Source: Gemmobacter megaterium
GTDB lineage: Bacteria > Pseudomonadota > Alphaproteobacteria > Rhodobacterales > Rhodobacteraceae
Reading direction: 5' to 3'
Assembly: GCF_900156815.1 (NCBI RefSeq)
Contig: NZ_FTOT01000002.1
Span: 186,001-250,000, forward strand
DNA length: 64,000 bases
Shown here: positions 26,255-34,094 of the stretch, piece by piece
Layout: each line of letters begins with the position of its first letter
How positions within the stretch are numbered: position 1 is the first letter of the stretch
Made by a program: the position numbers and the translations under genes
Notes under the pieces: model-generated
Seen by the model: the letters and a program-made list of their open reading frames with translations, nothing else
Database searches by the model: none
Told to the model about the DNA's origin: nothing

Positions 26255-26529
26255 GATCCGCCACGCAGGTTGACAACCTCTGTCAGGCGAACGGCCAGTT
26301 GGCCGGAGCTGTCTCCGTCGATCTCGTGCAATTCGCCGCGCGCGATCAGCCGGTCGCCAATATACAGATCCACCGGATCCTCGATCCGGCGGTCCAGCGA
26401 CAAGACTGCATCGCGGCGCAGGCGCAACAACTCGCGGACCTGCAGGCGGGCCTTGCCGACAGAAACCGTGATCTCCATCGGCACCTGATCAAAGGGATGC
26501 ACGCCATCCCCCGCCGTCACCTCATCCAT
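26251..26529 (-). CDS. fliN: Flagellar C-ring protein FliN
   Basis: A 92-residue protein that is nearly all one SpoA (surface presentation) domain: PMEITVSVGKARLQVRELLR, LRRDAVLSLDRRIEDPVDLY, IGDRLIARGELHEIDGDSSG. FliN forms the bottom of the C ring and docks FliH during export. It starts inside the end of fliH (8-bp overlap) and ends overlapping fliP. FliM and FliG, its usual C-ring partners, were not found in this window. GGAGAG precedes the ATG at 26529. Confidence 0.92.
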   Translation of the reverse strand: MDEVTAGDGVHPFDQVPMEITVSVGKARLQVRELLRLRRDAVLSLDRRIEDPVDLYIGDRLIARGELHEIDGDSSGQLAVRLTEVVNLRGGS

Positions 26530-27118
26530 GGCGGCTCTCCTTTGCGGCAAGAGTAAAGAAATCGTCCAGCGCGGCGCGGATCGTGGCCAGCGCGGCATCA
26601 ATGTCGACCCGTGTCTCCGTCTCGCCCAGCCCGAGCCAGATCTGACCTGGGGGCAGCCCGTCATCCTCGTGGTAGGCAATCGGAAGGCCGGGCGTGGTGC
26701 CCACCATGGCCTCGACCCGCTGGCGGATCGACGGATGCAACACGACCCGGACCGGCGCCTCGGCGGCAATCTCGACATAGGGGGTCAGCGCCTCGGCCAC
26801 CAGATGCGGCAAGGCGGCATGGGCAATCTCTGGCAGCAGACGTGTGGCGAGTTCGGCGACCAGAGGGTTGAGCGCGCGCAGAACATGGCTGCGTGCCTCG
26901 TGGTAGGTGAAGGCCAGCCCCTGCAGGTTGCGCGCGATATCCGTGCGGATCTCGGCATCCTGATCGGCCTGAGCGGTCACGGCATCATCCCAGCCCGCAC
27001 GATATCCGGCCTCGAAACTGACCAGGCGATCCTCCTCGATGGCGGTGTCGGGCGCGGCGTTCTGCCGGGTCGGATCACGCTGTGGGCTTGTGCCGAAATC
27101 CTCCAGAATCAGGGGCAT
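26522..27118 (-). CDS. fliH: FliH-like flagellar export regulator
   Basis: A 198-residue cytoplasmic protein with a helical middle (ARNLQGLAFTYHEARSHVLR, ALNPLVAELATRLLPEIAHA) and a C-terminal domain (PVRVVLHPSIRQRVEAMVGT, DIDAALATIRAALDDFF) like FliH/YscL, the negative regulator and peripheral stalk of the FliI ATPase. N-terminal residues 1-40 are poorly conserved. The fliH name rests on weak overall similarity plus position between fliF and fliN. Its start overlaps the fliF stop by 1 bp; fliG, often at this place in other bacteria, is absent. Confidence 0.75.
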   Translation of the reverse strand: MPLILEDFGTSPQRDPTRQNAAPDTAIEEDRLVSFEAGYRAGWDDAVTAQADQDAEIRTDIARNLQGLAFTYHEARSHVLRALNPLVAELATRLLPEIAHAALPHLVAEALTPYVEIAAEAPVRVVLHPSIRQRVEAMVGTTPGLPIAYHEDDGLPPGQIWLGLGETETRVDIDAALATIRAALDDFFTLAAKESRHG

Positions 27119-28671
27119 CAGCGGCTTTCCTCGCGGTCTTCCATCCAGGTGCGCAGAATCTCCACTGATTCGACCTGACGTTCTGCGATCAGTTGCCGCA
27201 GGCGTTCAACCGGATCGCGGGGTTGGCCCTCGCCGGCGCTGGTGGCGACGACAGGCATCGCGCCCATGTCCGCATCATCATCGATCTCTCCGGTCAGGAC
27301 CGGCACGGAAGACGCGCGCACCGGCGGCAATGCCATTGGCGGTGCCGCCACATCGCGGGCCGGACGCAGCAGCGGGCGCAGCACAAACAGACCCAGGACG
27401 AGGATCACGCTGGCGATGACGCCAAGCTGGATCAGCGCCATCGGGTCCAGCCGGTCCAACACACCGGCGGTCGCCGCGTTTTCACCGCCTGGCACCGGCT
27501 CGAATTCCATCGACTTGATGGTGATCACATCTCCCCGCGCAGCGTCGAACCCAACGGCCGATGCAACAAGATCGCGCAGATCGGCAAGTTCGGCCTCGGC
27601 CCGCGGCTGCCAACTTCCATCGGCGGCGCGCAACCCGTCAATCAGGACGGCCACCGTCAGCCGGCGCACGCCACCGGGCGCGCGCAGCACCTCGCGCGCG
27701 GTTTCCGACACCTCATAGTTGATGCGTTCGCGGGTCTCTGCCCCTTGGCTGCGGCTGCCTTCGCCTTGCGCCGCGTCGCCCTCGGGCAGGTTCGACGCCA
27801 CCGTCACCCCCGGAGGAGATCCGGTGGCCGAGTTGGTCTTTTCCTCGGTCTCGGAAGAGATCATCACCCGCCCCTGCGGGTCGAACCGCCGTTCGGAGAT
27901 GGACTCGCGCTCGGTCACGATCTCGACGGTCAGTTCGACCATTGCGCGCCCCTGCCCGACCCGTGCCGCAAGCAGGCGTTCGACCGCGCGCTTCATCTCG
28001 TCGCCACGCCCTTCGGCTGCACCGCCAGGCGACAGGCCGGGCATCGGTATCAGGCCACCGGCGGCGTCGATCACCGACACATCCTCGACCCCCAGACCCG
28101 CAACCGCCGAAGCCACCAGGTGACGGACAGCCTGGGCCTGGGCCGGGGTCATCATCCCCGAGAAGGTCGACACCGTGACCGACGCCGTCGATCGCTGATC
28201 CCGCCGGAAAGGCTGCGCTGCGGGAACCGCCAGATGGACACGGGCGCTGCGGACAAAGGGGCTGGCCGCGATGGTTCGCGCAAGTTCGCCTTCCTTGGCC
28301 CGCAGATAGGCCGCATCGAACATCTGCGAGGTGGTCCCGAACCCCGAGAGCTGATCCAGAAGCTCGTATCCCGCCCCGCCACCGGCGGGCAGACCATCCG
28401 CCGCGAGCGCCATGCGCAGCTGGTCGCGTTGCGGTTCAGGCACCCAGATCGAATCGCCACGCACCTCATAGGCGACACCGCGCTGCCCCAACGCGCCCAC
28501 GACGTCCCCTGCGGCGGGCGGCTCAAGTCCTGCATAAAGCAACGCCATCGAAGGCGACGCGGCCATGCGGGCCAACGCGAGAATGGCCGCGAACATGGCC
28601 ACAGTCACCGCCACGACGACCATTCGCCGCCGCATGTCCAGCATGGACCAGAAGGAAAGCACCTGTTGCAC
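27118..28671 (-). CDS. fliF: Flagellar MS-ring protein FliF
   Basis: A 517-residue protein with two transmembrane segments, one near residues 18-40 and one near 410-430 (MALIQLGVIASVILVLGLFV). The periplasmic domains show the YscJ/FliF pattern (LYAGLEPPAAGDVVGALGQR; YLRAKEGELARTIAASPFVR; VHLAVPAAQPFRRDQRSTAS). The C-terminus (residues about 480-517, VERLRQLIAERQVESVEIL) should bind FliG. The MS ring is the assembly base of the basal body. It begins the minus-strand block and is divergent from fliL with a 110-bp gap containing a CtrA-like box. Confidence 0.96.
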   Translation of the reverse strand: MQQVLSFWSMLDMRRRMVVVAVTVAMFAAILALARMAASPSMALLYAGLEPPAAGDVVGALGQRGVAYEVRGDSIWVPEPQRDQLRMALAADGLPAGGGAGYELLDQLSGFGTTSQMFDAAYLRAKEGELARTIAASPFVRSARVHLAVPAAQPFRRDQRSTASVTVSTFSGMMTPAQAQAVRHLVASAVAGLGVEDVSVIDAAGGLIPMPGLSPGGAAEGRGDEMKRAVERLLAARVGQGRAMVELTVEIVTERESISERRFDPQGRVMISSETEEKTNSATGSPPGVTVASNLPEGDAAQGEGSRSQGAETRERINYEVSETAREVLRAPGGVRRLTVAVLIDGLRAADGSWQPRAEAELADLRDLVASAVGFDAARGDVITIKSMEFEPVPGGENAATAGVLDRLDPMALIQLGVIASVILVLGLFVLRPLLRPARDVAAPPMALPPVRASSVPVLTGEIDDDADMGAMPVVATSAGEGQPRDPVERLRQLIAERQVESVEILRTWMEDREESR

Positions 28672-28724
28672 CGGATTCTCCGATCAGCGGCATCGCCTGA
28701 TGTCCGATGCTTCGCGGATTGGGC

Positions 28725-28740
28725 TTAATAATCGGTTAGT
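28725..28740. promoter_or_regulatory. CtrA-like box between fliF and fliL
   Basis: TTAA (28725-28728), seven bases, then TTAG (28736-28739) resembles the CtrA site TTAA-N7-TTAAC with mismatches at the end. It sits in the divergent gap between two flagellar blocks, where a shared regulator would be efficient. The match is seen; the regulator is inferred. Confidence 0.4.
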
Positions 28741-28781
28741 GCCCACGCGCTTATACCTGTCGATACCGAACGGAGGCCAAG

Positions 28782-29258
28782 ATGACAGACAGCGCAGTCC
28801 AGCACGCCGACGAAACCGGGTCCGGAAAAGGGATCCGCACCCTGATTTTATCAGTGTTTCTGGCTCTTCTGGCCGGAGGGGGCGCGTTCTACGCCACCTG
28901 GTCGGGCCTGATTCCCAGCCCGCTGCAACAGGCACCACCACGGTTGGCCGCCTTGCCCGACATTGATTTCGTTGCGCTCGACCCTCTGGTCATAAGCCTG
29001 GCCAACGGCGGCCAGACCCGACACCTGCGGTTCACCGCCCAGATCGAGGTGGAGCGCCCGTACAAATCCGAGGTCGAGCATCTCAAGCCGCGCATTCTCG
29101 ATCTGCTGAACGGCTATCTGCGCGCACTGACACCATCCGAGCTGGAGGCGCCGGCCGCACTGGTCCGTCTGCGCGCACAGATGCTGCGGCGGCTTCAGAT
29201 CATCACGGGCGAAGGCCGGGTGCGCGACCTGCTGATCACCGAATTTGTCATTAATTGA
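28782..29258 (+). CDS. fliL: Flagellar basal body-associated protein FliL
   Basis: A 158-residue inner-membrane protein with one N-terminal transmembrane helix (about residues 20-40, LILSVFLALLAGGGAFYATW) and a periplasmic stomatin-like domain (residues 60-158: FVALDPLVISLANGGQTRHL, RFTAQIEVE, ITGEGRVRDLLITEFVIN). FliL rings surround the stator and raise torque. CGGAGG precedes the ATG. It heads the longest block, directly before a small membrane protein, a MotE-like protein and motA, so a stator role fits. A second FliL-like protein is encoded at 38388. Confidence 0.92.
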   Translation: MTDSAVQHADETGSGKGIRTLILSVFLALLAGGGAFYATWSGLIPSPLQQAPPRLAALPDIDFVALDPLVISLANGGQTRHLRFTAQIEVERPYKSEVEHLKPRILDLLNGYLRALTPSELEAPAALVRLRAQMLRRLQIITGEGRVRDLLITEFVIN

Positions 29259-29270
29259 AGGAGTTGCGGT

Positions 29271-29645
29271 GTGGAACTGATCGCCGATGTATTTCTGGCA
29301 GCCGGCGCCTTCGGCGCCGCTGTCTATTGTTTCGTGCTGCAGCGTCGCCTGCGCCGGTTCACACAGCTTGAAAGCGGAATGGGTGGGGCAATCGCCGTAC
29401 TCTCGGCGCAGGTCGACGATCTGACCAAGGCGCTGGCGACCGCCCGCGGGGCGGCCAACGACTCGACAGGCCGTCTTGAGACACTGACAGTCCGCGCTGA
29501 TTCCCTCGCCGCGCGACTGGAGCTGCTGGTCTCGTCCCTGCACGATCTGCCCGAAGCCGAGGACAGGGGCGATACCTCAGGCGACCGGCGCATGAGATTC
29601 GTACGTTCTCGTGGACGACGCGATTCGGTGGAGGTCGCCGAATGA
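29271..29645 (+). CDS. Small membrane-anchored coiled-coil protein of the flagellar cluster, unknown function
   Basis: A 124-residue protein with one N-terminal hydrophobic helix (residues 4-24, IADVFLAAGAFGAAVYCFVL) followed by a basic RRLRRF stop-transfer motif. A long helical segment (about residues 35-95) follows, with a pattern fit for a coiled coil (VLSAQVDDLTKALATARGAA; LTVRADSLAARLELLVSSLH), then a basic C-terminus (RRMRFVRSRGRRDS). It starts with GTG after AAGGAG that overlaps the fliL stop, and its end overlaps the next gene by 4 bp. I recognise no named family. The tight coupling between fliL and the MotE-like gene suggests a role with the stator. Confidence 0.75.
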   Translation: MELIADVFLAAGAFGAAVYCFVLQRRLRRFTQLESGMGGAIAVLSAQVDDLTKALATARGAANDSTGRLETLTVRADSLAARLELLVSSLHDLPEAEDRGDTSGDRRMRFVRSRGRRDSVEVAE

Positions 29646-30211
29646 TCCGGCGCAACCGTGGCCCTGTGCGCGGGGTGTTGGTCTTTCTCGCGGGTCTGAT
29701 GCTTGCATCGGGGCTGATCCGGGTCGGTCTCGGGCTGACCCAGGCGCAAGCGGTACCGGCCCCGGACACACCCATGCACGCGCAGCCTGCGGCGGGATGC
29801 GCACAGCCGGTCAAAGAATTGGCAGATGCTCTGGGCCTGCGTGAAAGTCGCCTGTCCGTTCAGGAATCGGCGATCAATCAGCGGATGGCGGCGCTCGCCC
29901 TTGTGGAAGAGGCGCTTGCCGCCCGGTTGCGTCAGGTCGAAGCGGCCGAGGCAAGCCTCTCTGCCACGCTCGCGGCGGCAGATGGCGCCGCCGAAGGCGA
30001 TCTGACGCGGTTGACCAGCGTCTACGAGGCGATGAAACCCAAGGACGCCGCCGCGCTGTTTGGCGCGATGGCGCCGGAATTCGCCGCCGGCTTTCTGGGC
30101 CGAATGCAGCCCGAAGCCGCCGCCGCCGTCCTGTCCGGCATGAGTACGGAAGGCGCCTATGCCATTTCGGTGCTGCTGGCAGGGCGCAATGCCCGTGTGC
30201 CAACCGAATGA
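29642..30211 (+). CDS. MotE-like protein (MgtE-N type domain)
   Basis: A 189-residue protein with a signal anchor (residues 10-32, RGVLVFLAGLMLASGLIRVG). A helical region follows (about 75-125), then a MgtE intracellular-N-like domain: LTSVYEAMKPKDAAALFGAM, APEFAAGFLGRMQPEAAAAV, LSGMSTEGAYAISVLLAG. This layout fits MotE of Sinorhizobium, a periplasmic chaperone for the motility protein MotC, and is often found near flagellar motor genes. No motC homologue is obvious, but a large exported protein is encoded two genes downstream. The start overlaps the preceding small gene by 4 bp. Confidence 0.75.
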   Translation: MIRRNRGPVRGVLVFLAGLMLASGLIRVGLGLTQAQAVPAPDTPMHAQPAAGCAQPVKELADALGLRESRLSVQESAINQRMAALALVEEALAARLRQVEAAEASLSATLAAADGAAEGDLTRLTSVYEAMKPKDAAALFGAMAPEFAAGFLGRMQPEAAAAVLSGMSTEGAYAISVLLAGRNARVPTE

Positions 30212-30274
30212 TGCGACACTTTCTTAACCCGCCTCTGCGAGGCTCGGGGCAGGAAACGGAACGGGGATTCACCA

Positions 30275-31144
30275 ATGATCGGTATCGTCGGCATAGCTGT
30301 GATCTTTGTCATGGTGTTCGGAGGCTATCTGGCCGCGGGCGGCAAGATGGGGATCATCATGAAATCCCTGCCTTTCGAACTGATGATGATCGGCGGGGCC
30401 GCTGTCGGGGCGTTTCTTCTGGGCAACGATGGCAGTTCTGCCAAGGCGACGCTGAAAGACATCGGCAAGGTGTTCAAGGGGCCGACGTGGAAACCGGCCG
30501 ACTACCGCGATCTCCTGTGTCTGCTGTTCGAACTGATCCGCATCGCCGGGACGAATCCCGTCGCGCTGGAGGAACATGTTGAAAATCCCCACGACTCCGC
30601 AGTGTTCGGGCGATATCCGCGCATTCAGCACGACCACGAGGCCGTGGAGCTGATCTGCGATACATTGCGCGCCGCCTCGATGAACTACGACGATCCCCAT
30701 CAGGTCGAGGAAGTCCTGGACAAGCGGATGGAGGCAACCCGCCATCACGCCCTGCACCCCAGCCATGCCTTGCAGACCATGGCTGACGGCCTGCCCGCGC
30801 TGGGGATCGTTGCGGCCGTTCTGGGCGTGATCAAGACCATGGGTTCCATCGACCAGCCACCCGAAGTCCTGGGCAAGATGATTGGCGGCGCGTTGGTCGG
30901 CACCTTTCTCGGGGTGTTTCTGGCCTATGGAATCGTGGGCCCGTTCGCCGCAAAGGTCCGGGCTGCGGTCGAGGAGGATCAGCATTTCTATGGCCTGATC
31001 CGCGAAGTACTGGTCGCCAACCTCCACCGCCACCCTGCAAACATCTGTATCGAGGTGGGTCGGCAGAATACCCCGCATCACGTGCGCCCGAGCTTTGGCG
31101 ATCTCGAAGATGCGCTGCGCGCGCTCAAGCAAGAGGCCGCCTGA
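30275..31144 (+). CDS. motA: Flagellar stator protein MotA
   Basis: A 289-residue inner-membrane protein with four hydrophobic segments: residues 1-22, about 32-50 (LPFELMMIGGAAVGAFLLGN), about 170-190 (LPALGIVAAVLGVIKTMGSI) and about 200-225 (GKMIGGALVGTFLGVFLAYG). The large cytoplasmic loop between helices 2 and 3 (residues 55-165) holds the charged residues that face FliG. It forms the proton-driven MotA5B2 stator with MotB, whose gene is in another block. The ATG at 30275 follows AGGAAACGG. A TTAACCC element lies about 50 bp upstream. Confidence 0.95.
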   Translation: MIGIVGIAVIFVMVFGGYLAAGGKMGIIMKSLPFELMMIGGAAVGAFLLGNDGSSAKATLKDIGKVFKGPTWKPADYRDLLCLLFELIRIAGTNPVALEEHVENPHDSAVFGRYPRIQHDHEAVELICDTLRAASMNYDDPHQVEEVLDKRMEATRHHALHPSHALQTMADGLPALGIVAAVLGVIKTMGSIDQPPEVLGKMIGGALVGTFLGVFLAYGIVGPFAAKVRAAVEEDQHFYGLIREVLVANLHRHPANICIEVGRQNTPHHVRPSFGDLEDALRALKQEAA

Positions 31145-31145
31145 G

Positions 31146-33320
31146 ATGCTGCGGCTGATCGTGCTTGCCTGGCTGGTCTTGTCTACGGGAGCCTTCGCGC
31201 AGGTGGTCACCGTGCGCTCGGGAGAGCACGACGGGTTCACACGGCTCGTCCTGACCTTTCCCGAACCGGCTGGCTGGGATTTCGGGCGAACCGGCGATGG
31301 CTATGGGTTTCGAACCCGGCAACCCCGCTGGCGCTATGATATCTCGACCGTGTTCTCGCTGATCCCACGGGATAGGCTGGCGGCGCTGTGGGTCGATCCG
31401 GACAGCGGCGTGCTGCGACTGGGGCTTGCCTGCCCCTGCCATGCGATTGCAACGCCGTTTCGTCCGGGGATCGTTGTGGTCGATATCCGTCCCGGCCCGC
31501 CACCCCCCGGTTCGCCCTTCGAACAGGTACTGGATAACGCCGGACGGGACATGCCACACCTAACGCAACGAACAGCATTGCGCCCCAGGGAGCGTCCTCG
31601 GGATTTCCGTCCGCTCCCCGCCCCTGCCCTGCCTGCCTGGCACCTGGCCGCAGACAAGGGCGCGGACCCGTCGCTGGTCCCGAACCTTGCCCTTGACCCC
31701 GATCCACGGGCGGCAGTGCTCAAGGAGCGCCTGCTCCGCGAGCTTTCCCGCGGCATCGCGGCTGGAAGCCTGAGCCCGATGGCCACCATTCCCGCCACAC
31801 CTCCCCCCACAGCCAAGACCCCCGAGGTTGACGTCGGGCAGCCGCCGCCGGGGGGAACGCAACTGCGGGTTCTCCCCCATGACGCGACCGCGCTGGCGGG
31901 CCTGTCCGACACCGGGCGCGCCTGTGTTCCCGATGATCAACTGGACATACCCGCCTGGGGCGCGGATGCGCCGCCCGCCGATCAGATTGCGCGTTTGCGT
32001 GCCGGACTGTCGGGAGAGTTCGACCGGGCCGATACGTCGCGGATCCTCCAGCTTGCGCGGCTGTATGTTCACCTCGGTTTCGGAGCGGAAACACGGTCGT
32101 TGCTCGCAGCCTGGAACCTGGATGGTGCGGATCACAGCCTGTTGGACACACTGGGAATTCTGGTGGATGGCGGCCTGGCGGAGCGCGGGTTCGATGGCAT
32201 GGCCAGTTGCAATGGTCGCGCGGCCCTGTGGGCCGTGCTCGCCTCGCCGCATCTGCCGCACAAGGACGCAACAAACACCGCAGCCGTGCTGCGCGCATTC
32301 TCGGAATTGCCCCTTGGGTTGCGCCGAACCCTTGGCGTTTCTCTGGCGGACAGGTTCCTTGCCGCAGGCGATTCGGCCACGGCGCGGAGCATTCGCGACG
32401 CGATCAGTCGTGCGACGGACCGGGAGGACGGGCCTGTCGGCCTGATCGACGCGGGCTTGGACCGCCAGTCCGGTGCGGCAGTGCAGGCGGAAGCCAAGTT
32501 GATCCAGGTCGCCCGGCACGACACCACCCTCGCACCGCGCGCCCGCGCGGACCTGATCGACAGCCGCATCCGCCGCGGTGAAACCCCCGATCCCGATACC
32601 ATCGCCGAACTGGAGGCGTTGATGCGGGAGCAGCGGGGTAGCGCGGATGAACCCGCGCTGCGCCGGGCGCTTGCGCAAAGCCTTGTCCTGACCGGAAATG
32701 CGCAGCGCGCGTTCTCTGAACTTGCCGGCGGGGATCCCTCGCTCGCCGCGCATCTATGGTCCCTGCTCACGGAGCGTGGCGATGGCATGGACCTTGTCGA
32801 ACAGGCTCTGACCGCTGGTGACAGCGCACAGCAACTGCTGCCGTCGGTCCGGCAGTCGGTCGCCCGCCGCCTGATTGCCAACGGTTTTCCCGATGCAACC
32901 GGGAATTGGTTGTCCGGCCTGCCTGAACCGGGCGCCGCACTGTTGCGGGCAGAGGCCGCCCTGGCAATGCGGGATGGGCGGGCCGCGCTGCGGGAACTTG
33001 CCGGACTTTCAGACGCTGACAGCAACCGCCTGCGCGCCGGTGCCTTCGAACTGGTCGGAAACCTGGACGAGGCACAGCAAGCCTGGGAGGATGCGGGCGA
33101 TCCCGCACAGGCCGCCCGCGTGCGGTTTCTGGCCCGGCACTGGCGCGATCTGGATCCGTCCGACGATTCCACCATCGCAGAGCTGCTGTCGGCCGCCCTG
33201 GCACCGGCGCCAGAGGGATTGGCGGCCATCGGACTGGCCGATGGCCAGAGCCTCCTGGACGCCAGCCGGGCGACACGGCAGGCCGCCGACGGACTGCTGC
33301 GCGACATGCCCGTCCCTTGA
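31146..33320 (+). CDS. Large exported repeat-type protein of the flagellar cluster, unknown function
   Basis: A 724-residue protein with a clear Sec signal peptide (MLRLIVLAWLVLSTGAFA, residues 1-18). Residues 19-115 form a beta-rich domain (VVTVRSGEHDGFTRLVLTFP; LGLACPCHAIATPFRPGIVV) with an AMIN-like look. A Pro-rich linker (about 120-270) leads to a long alpha-helical C-terminal part (about 280-710) with repeated A/L-rich helix pairs like TPR or Sel1-type repeats. No catalytic motif is seen. It starts 1 bp after motA and is followed by the flagellar transglycosylase, so it probably acts in the periplasm with the motor. It could be a MotC-like partner of the MotE-like protein; that is inference from order, not similarity. 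Confidence 0.8.
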   Translation: MLRLIVLAWLVLSTGAFAQVVTVRSGEHDGFTRLVLTFPEPAGWDFGRTGDGYGFRTRQPRWRYDISTVFSLIPRDRLAALWVDPDSGVLRLGLACPCHAIATPFRPGIVVVDIRPGPPPPGSPFEQVLDNAGRDMPHLTQRTALRPRERPRDFRPLPAPALPAWHLAADKGADPSLVPNLALDPDPRAAVLKERLLRELSRGIAAGSLSPMATIPATPPPTAKTPEVDVGQPPPGGTQLRVLPHDATALAGLSDTGRACVPDDQLDIPAWGADAPPADQIARLRAGLSGEFDRADTSRILQLARLYVHLGFGAETRSLLAAWNLDGADHSLLDTLGILVDGGLAERGFDGMASCNGRAALWAVLASPHLPHKDATNTAAVLRAFSELPLGLRRTLGVSLADRFLAAGDSATARSIRDAISRATDREDGPVGLIDAGLDRQSGAAVQAEAKLIQVARHDTTLAPRARADLIDSRIRRGETPDPDTIAELEALMREQRGSADEPALRRALAQSLVLTGNAQRAFSELAGGDPSLAAHLWSLLTERGDGMDLVEQALTAGDSAQQLLPSVRQSVARRLIANGFPDATGNWLSGLPEPGAALLRAEAALAMRDGRAALRELAGLSDADSNRLRAGAFELVGNLDEAQQAWEDAGDPAQAARVRFLARHWRDLDPSDDSTIAELLSAALAPAPEGLAAIGLADGQSLLDASRATRQAADGLLRDMPVP

Positions 33321-33391
33321 ACCGCGAAACCTTTCGTCAACCTCGATGTGTCACGATCTGGACAGGCAGAATGCCCATATGCGAGGCTCAG

Positions 33392-34093
33392 GTGACAACA
33401 GTCAGGTTCTACCCCTTCGCCGCGCTCCACCTCCCTGCCCTCGCCTTGATGGTCGGGTTGCTTGGGGCGACATCGGCCAACGGCCAGTCGGACCTGTGCG
33501 AGACAGCGGTCCGCATGGCATCGGCGGAAACCGGGGTACCGCTGCCCGTCCTGCGCGCCATCATGCTGGTCGAGACCGGACGAACGCTGGCCGGCACACC
33601 GCAGCCATGGCCCTGGGCCGTGAACCACGCCGGCACCAGCCACTGGTTTCCCTCGCGCAAAGCCGCGGTCGACTTTGCCGCACAGGCGCTTGCCGATGGG
33701 TCCGGCAACCTGGATATCGGCTGCTTCCAGATGAACCATCGCTGGCACGGCGCCAAATTCTCGTCGCTGGACCAGATGTTCGACCCGGTCGAGAATGCCC
33801 GCCAGGCCGCGCGGTTCCTGCAACAGCTGCATCGTGACAGCGGCGATTGGGCGCAGACCGCAGGGCGCTATCATTCCCGGACACCCCATCTGGCCGAACG
33901 CTACCGCGCGCGGTTTGCAACACAGCTGGCGGCTGCGGATCAGCCAGACATGCCCGCGCCAGTGCGCAAGGGTGCCAATGGTTTTCCGCTGCTGCACGCC
34001 GGCAAAGGCGGCGCTCTGGGATCCTTGGTGCCGGCGGATGCCTCCGCGCGGCGCCTGCTGTCGGGGTCCGGTACGCCTTTGATCGGGGGATGA
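33392..34093 (+). CDS. Flagellar lytic transglycosylase (SltF type)
   Basis: A 233-residue exported enzyme with signal peptide (residues 1-31) and an SLT-type fold: ASAETGVPLPVLRAIMLVET with probable catalytic Glu61, LDIGCFQMNHRWHG in place of the GLMQI motif, and AGRYHSRTPHLAERY at the end of the catalytic domain. It cuts peptidoglycan so that the rod can pass. Rhodobacter sphaeroides SltF is the known flagellum-specific example and works with a FlgJ that lacks a muramidase domain. The GTG at 33392 has GAGG five bases upstream and gives the best signal peptide; an ATG at 33371 is the alternative. flhA begins 1 bp after the stop. Confidence 0.85.
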   Translation: MTTVRFYPFAALHLPALALMVGLLGATSANGQSDLCETAVRMASAETGVPLPVLRAIMLVETGRTLAGTPQPWPWAVNHAGTSHWFPSRKAAVDFAAQALADGSGNLDIGCFQMNHRWHGAKFSSLDQMFDPVENARQAARFLQQLHRDSGDWAQTAGRYHSRTPHLAERYRARFATQLAAADQPDMPAPVRKGANGFPLLHAGKGGALGSLVPADASARRLLSGSGTPLIGG

Positions 34094-34094
34094 C

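Noticed and set aside
30275-31144. motA as an ExbB/TolQ homologue
   Set aside because: Length, four-helix layout and flagellar context fit MotA, not ExbB.
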